Origin: Xenophilus azovorans DSM 13620
GTDB taxonomy: Bacteria > Pseudomonadota > Gammaproteobacteria > Burkholderiales > Burkholderiaceae_C
DNA length: 46,196 bases
Direction: 5' to 3'
Assembly (NCBI RefSeq): GCF_000745855.1
Contig: NZ_JQKD01000042.1
Coordinates: forward strand, 1-46,196
Part shown: positions 43,552 to 46,196 of the stretch, in pieces
Position numbering within the stretch: the first letter of the stretch is position 1
Layout of the letters: the number at the start of each line of letters is the position of its first letter
Notes under the pieces: model-generated
Databases searched by the model: none
The model's input: only the letters and a program-made list of their open reading frames with translations
What the model was told of the DNA's origin: nothing
Position numbers and translations under genes: made by a program

Positions 43552-44220
43552 TCAATCTTTGGGGGGCTGTTCGTCACCGTAGAACGTCACGCCGAGCTGG
43601 ATGCGCTCGCGGCCGCTTTCCACGCGGTGGCGGTTCGTGTCGCGCAGCGAGTAGACGCAGCCGCAGTATTCCTGTTGGTAGAAGTTCTCGCGCTTGCTGA
43701 TCTCGATCATGCGCGCCGAGCCGCCGCCCTTGCGCCAGTTGTATTCCCAGTACATCAGGCCAGAGTACTTGGCCGCCGCACGCACGCCGCAGTCATTGAT
43801 CTGCTGCATGTTCTTCCAGCGCGAGATGCCCAGGGAACTGGTGATCACCGGAAAGCCGTGCTCATGCGCATACAGCGCCGTGCGCTCGAAACGCATGTCG
43901 AAGCACATGGTGCAGCGCACGCCGCGTTCGGGCTCGTGCTCCATGCCCTTGGCGCGCTCGAACCAGTTGTCCCGGTCGTAGTCCGCATCGACGAAGGGCA
44001 CGCCGAACTGCTCCGCGAAGCGGATGTTCTCGTTCTTGCGCAGCTCGTATTCCTTGAGCGGATGAATGTTGGGGTTGTAGAAAAAGATGGTGTAGTCAAT
44101 GCCCGAGGCCAGCATGGCCTCCATGACCTCGCCTGAGCACGGCGCGCAGCACGAATGCAGCAGCACCTTGTCGTGGCCTCCGGGCAGCGCAAGCGCTTTG
44201 CGTTCGACGGTGGTGTTCAT
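43552..44220 (-). CDS. queH: Epoxyqueuosine reductase QueH (DUF208)
   Basis: The 222-residue protein carries the QueH cysteine pattern: [12 protein letters not shown] (about 21-32), RCTMCFDMR (about 101-109) and [10 protein letters not shown] (about 189-198), which bind an iron-sulfur cluster and a second metal. [15 protein letters not shown] and [16 protein letters not shown] also match. It reduces epoxyqueuosine to queuosine in the tRNA wobble base. It lies 91 bp upstream of the MetF-like gene and overlaps the LysR fragment by 4 bp (ATGA). Confidence 0.94.
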   Translation of the reverse strand: MNTTVERKALALPGGHDKVLLHSCCAPCSGEVMEAMLASGIDYTIFFYNPNIHPLKEYELRKNENIRFAEQFGVPFVDADYDRDNWFERAKGMEHEPERGVRCTMCFDMRFERTALYAHEHGFPVITSSLGISRWKNMQQINDCGVRAAAKYSGLMYWEYNWRKGGGSARMIEISKRENFYQQEYCGCVYSLRDTNRHRVESGRERIQLGVTFYGDEQPPKD

Positions 44221-44717
44221 CCCTTGGCTCCTTGGGCAATAGCGGTGGTGGCAGTTGCAGGCTGGCGGGCCAGTTCGACGAAGGCCCGCACGTAGTCAAT
44301 GGCGGTATCCGCCTCGCGTGCGCCCAGGAAGATCTGCTTGGCAATACCGCGCGCGCCCAGCCGCACAGGCACCACGTCCATCCTGGCCGCATATTCCTCG
44401 ACCAGCCAGCGCGGCAGCGCGGCGACACCGCGGCCGCTGGCCACCATCTGCACCATGATGTCGGTGGTTTCGATGGCTTTGTGGCGCTTGGGCGTCACGC
44501 CGGCCGGCAACAGGAACTGGCTGTAGATGTCCAGGCGTTCGATGTCCACGGGGTAACTGATGAGCACTTCCCGGGTCAGCTGCTGGGGCTTCACGTAGGC
44601 CGTAGAAGCCAGGGGGTGGTCTTTGGCCACGACCAGCACCTGCTCGTAGTCGAACACGGGTTCGAACTTCAGCCCCGGCTTGAACAGCGTGTTGATTTCC
44701 ACCCAGAAGTGACCCAC
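44217..44717 (-). pseudogene. LysR-family (MetR-like) regulator, C-terminal fragment
   Basis: About 160 residues of a LysR substrate-binding domain remain: VEINTLFKPGLKFEPVFDYEQVLVVAKDHPLAS, ETTDIMVQMVASGRGVAALPRWLVEEYAARM and [23 protein letters not shown]. The pattern fits the MetR group. The helix-turn-helix and about half the protein are absent. Homology stops near 44710, where an IS3-family element begins. The first codons (GHFW) may be junction sequence. The gene must have been inactivated by the insertion. Confidence 0.86.
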
Positions 44718-45850
44718 TAGCCCCCGGTGGGGGTGCGGATAAAAACTTGGACTGGTTTTATGCGGCTAGGCCAAGTTTGTGCCGGTATTCCACAGGACTT
44801 AAACGTCCCAGAGATACCTTGATACGTTTTTCGTTGTACCAACGAATGTACGCATCGACAGCTTCAATGAACTGCTCAATCGTTGTTGATTGCCAGTTGT
44901 TGGGATAGAACAGCTCCATCTTTAGCCTTCCAAAAAAGCCTTCGCACGCAGCGTTGTCTGGTGAGCACCCTTTGCGAGACATCGAGCGAGTCAACTTTGC
45001 ATCATGGACCCTCGAGAGCCAGCCTGGCCAGCGGTAGTGAGCTCCACGATCAGAATGAATCACAGGGCGGCTCTCGCTGCCTTGAACAGCATCAATGGCC
45101 GCATCCAGCATTGTGTTGACGAGATGTGCGTTGGGATGAGTCCCAATCGACCAGCTCACCACCAGCCCGTCAAAGCAATCAATGACTGGCGACAGGTAAA
45201 CCTTGCCAGCAGGAATCTGGAGTTCAGTAATGTCGGTGAGCCACTTCTCATTGGGCGCAGCGGCACGGAAGTCTCGATTGATGAGGTTTTGCGGGGCGGC
45301 ACCTATCTCTCCAAGGTAGGAGTTATATCTGCGGCGTTTGGGCTTGGCCACGATCAACCCCTCCTGCTTCATCAGCCGACGAACCACCTTCTCTGAGATG
45401 CCCGTGCACTCCTTGAGCAGAGATGCCTGCACCCTGCGATATCCATAGCAACGGTAGTTGTTGTCGAAGATCTCTGTGATGCTTCGGCGTAAATCAACGT
45501 ATTTGTCAGCCAGCTTCAGCCGAGCACGATGGTAAAAATACGAGCTTCTAGCAAGGCCAACAAGAGAAAGCAGTTCTGGCAATTCATACTGCCCGTGCAA
45601 CGCTTCAACCAGCACAGCCTTATCTTTGTTTGCCAGCCTATGCAGATCAATGTCAGCCCCATTTTTTAAGATTTCATGGGCCTGCTTGAGAAGCTCACGT
45701 TCTATCTTCAGCCGCCGAACATCCTGGCGCAATGATTCAACTTGGCGCCTGAGTGCTGCTTCATCCAACACTGGCGATCGCTTTGGACTGTGTTTCATTG
45801 AGGCTGGGGCACAAGGGCCAAGCAACTGATTTTTCCAGTTGTACAAGGTC
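44718..45850 (-). mobile_element. IS3-family (IS150-like) element, truncated at its 5' end
   Basis: One end lies near 44718-44750: sequence between the LysR fragment and the transposase stop includes an AT-rich block (GATAAAAACTTGGAC) and a CCCCC/GGGGG hairpin, as at IS3 ends, but the exact terminal base is not fixed. At the other end the reading frame is cut at 45848-45850, where another element starts. The orfA helix-turn-helix portion and the left inverted repeat are therefore missing. Confidence 0.75.
44758..45846 (-). pseudogene. IS3-family transposase, 5'-truncated (orfB intact)
   Basis: The 362-codon frame begins within orfA (TLYNWKNQLLG), continues with a leucine-zipper-like segment (LRRQVESLRQDVRRLKIERELLKQAHEILK, about 32-61) and then an orfB-type integrase core. 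The catalytic residues are seen in WLTDITELQ, VIHSDRGAHY and DNAACEGFFGRLKMEL. The C-terminal RWYNEKRIKVSLGRLSPVEYR is typical. Upstream, the frame hits a stop at the junction near 45855. The helix-turn-helix is lost, so transposition by this copy is unlikely. Confidence 0.88.
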
Positions 45851-46196
45851 TGAGGTTACCCCTGAAAAGTGGAGTTCTTAACCCTTGTTGAAAATACCGA
45901 CGAGGAGTTGAGCAATGAGTGACAAGCAGGTGCGTGCGCAGTACACGCGTGAATTCAAGCTGGAGGCGGTTCGACAGGTCCGCTCGGGTCGGGCGATTGC
46001 GGTAGTGGCCAAGGTGCTGGGCATTCCCAAGGCCAGTCTGGGGAACTGGGTGAGGCTGGCGGCCAAGGGCGAGCTCGGCGGCGCTGATGGCGGTGACAAG
46101 GTCGCCAAGGTGTCTGCCGAGCAGATGGAGATAGCGCGGCTGCGCGCTGAGAATGCTCGCCTTCGCATGGAGCGCGACATCGCAAAAAAAGCCGCG
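45851..46196 (+). mobile_element. Second IS3-family element, left part, inserted in the first
   Basis: The sequence from 45851 begins TGAGGTTACCCCTGAAAAG, a plausible IS3 left terminal repeat (TG first bases), and runs on in the opposite direction to the first element. It continues beyond the window. The first element's orfA is broken exactly at this point, which implies a later insertion. The end base is inferred. Confidence 0.65.
45915..46196 (+). CDS. IS3-family transposase OrfA (partial, open at right edge)
   Basis: The 94 visible codons encode a helix-turn-helix protein: YTREFKLEAVRQVRSGRAIAVVAKVLGIPKASLGNWVRLA, then a coiled-coil part with AEQMEIARLRAENARLRMERDIAKKAA. This is the common OrfA of IS3-type elements. 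A GAGGAG ribosome site (45902-45907) precedes ATG 45915. The run of seven A then G at 46184-46191 is a typical slippery site for programmed -1 frameshifting into orfB. The stop and orfB lie beyond the window. Confidence 0.88.
   Translation, partial: MSDKQVRAQYTREFKLEAVRQVRSGRAIAVVAKVLGIPKASLGNWVRLAAKGELGGADGGDKVAKVSAEQMEIARLRAENARLRMERDIAKKAA

Overview
The window is high-GC DNA with the codon use and gene families of a Betaproteobacterium of the order Burkholderiales (Comamonadaceae-like). The evidence is the complete box pathway, several Bug/TctC binding proteins, CaiB/BaiF CoA-transferases and a short dispersed repeat familiar from this group. It looks chromosomal, with insertion sequences at both ends. 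No rRNA, tRNA or CRISPR array was seen.

Layout. 1-784: the end of an IS66-family element inserted into a Bug-type binding-protein gene. 843-2152: divergent MarR and Crp/Fnr-type regulators. 2158-17010: an aerobic benzoate island. On the minus strand lie a DUF4863 protein, boxD, benzoate-CoA ligase and an alpha/beta hydrolase, then a Liv-type ABC transporter with its own promoter region. On the plus strand lie boxR, boxC, boxB and boxA. Benzoate would be imported, activated to benzoyl-CoA, epoxidised by BoxAB, ring-opened by BoxC and oxidised by BoxD. BoxR would sense benzoyl-CoA. TGCA half-sites lie at both box promoters.

17053-18094: an HTH-nucleotidyltransferase/HEPN gene pair of toxin-antitoxin type with two palindromes upstream. 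18181-20391: a MaoC-like protein, an AraC regulator and a short-chain dehydrogenase. 20388-26768: a minus-strand operon of TetR regulator, taurine/nitrate-type ABC transporter, cyclase-family hydrolase and fumarylacetoacetase. Divergent from it is acetoacetyl-CoA synthetase, which could consume the acetoacetate made by fumarylacetoacetase. This operon is the best candidate for an uncharacterised uptake-and-degradation system.

28902-34201: small housekeeping or envelope genes and a membrane-bound class III nucleotide cyclase. 34318-39420: a glutarate-type module (LysR, glutaryl-CoA dehydrogenase, CoA-transferase) and a second CoA-transferase. 39468-41948: a Bug binding protein, an EamA transporter and a hypothetical gene.

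41949-46196: a gene-poor, less GC-rich stretch, then a methylenetetrahydrofolate reductase-like gene, queH, and a LysR gene cut by an IS3-family element. That element is itself interrupted by a second IS3-family element running off the window. This end looks like an acquired or rearranged segment.
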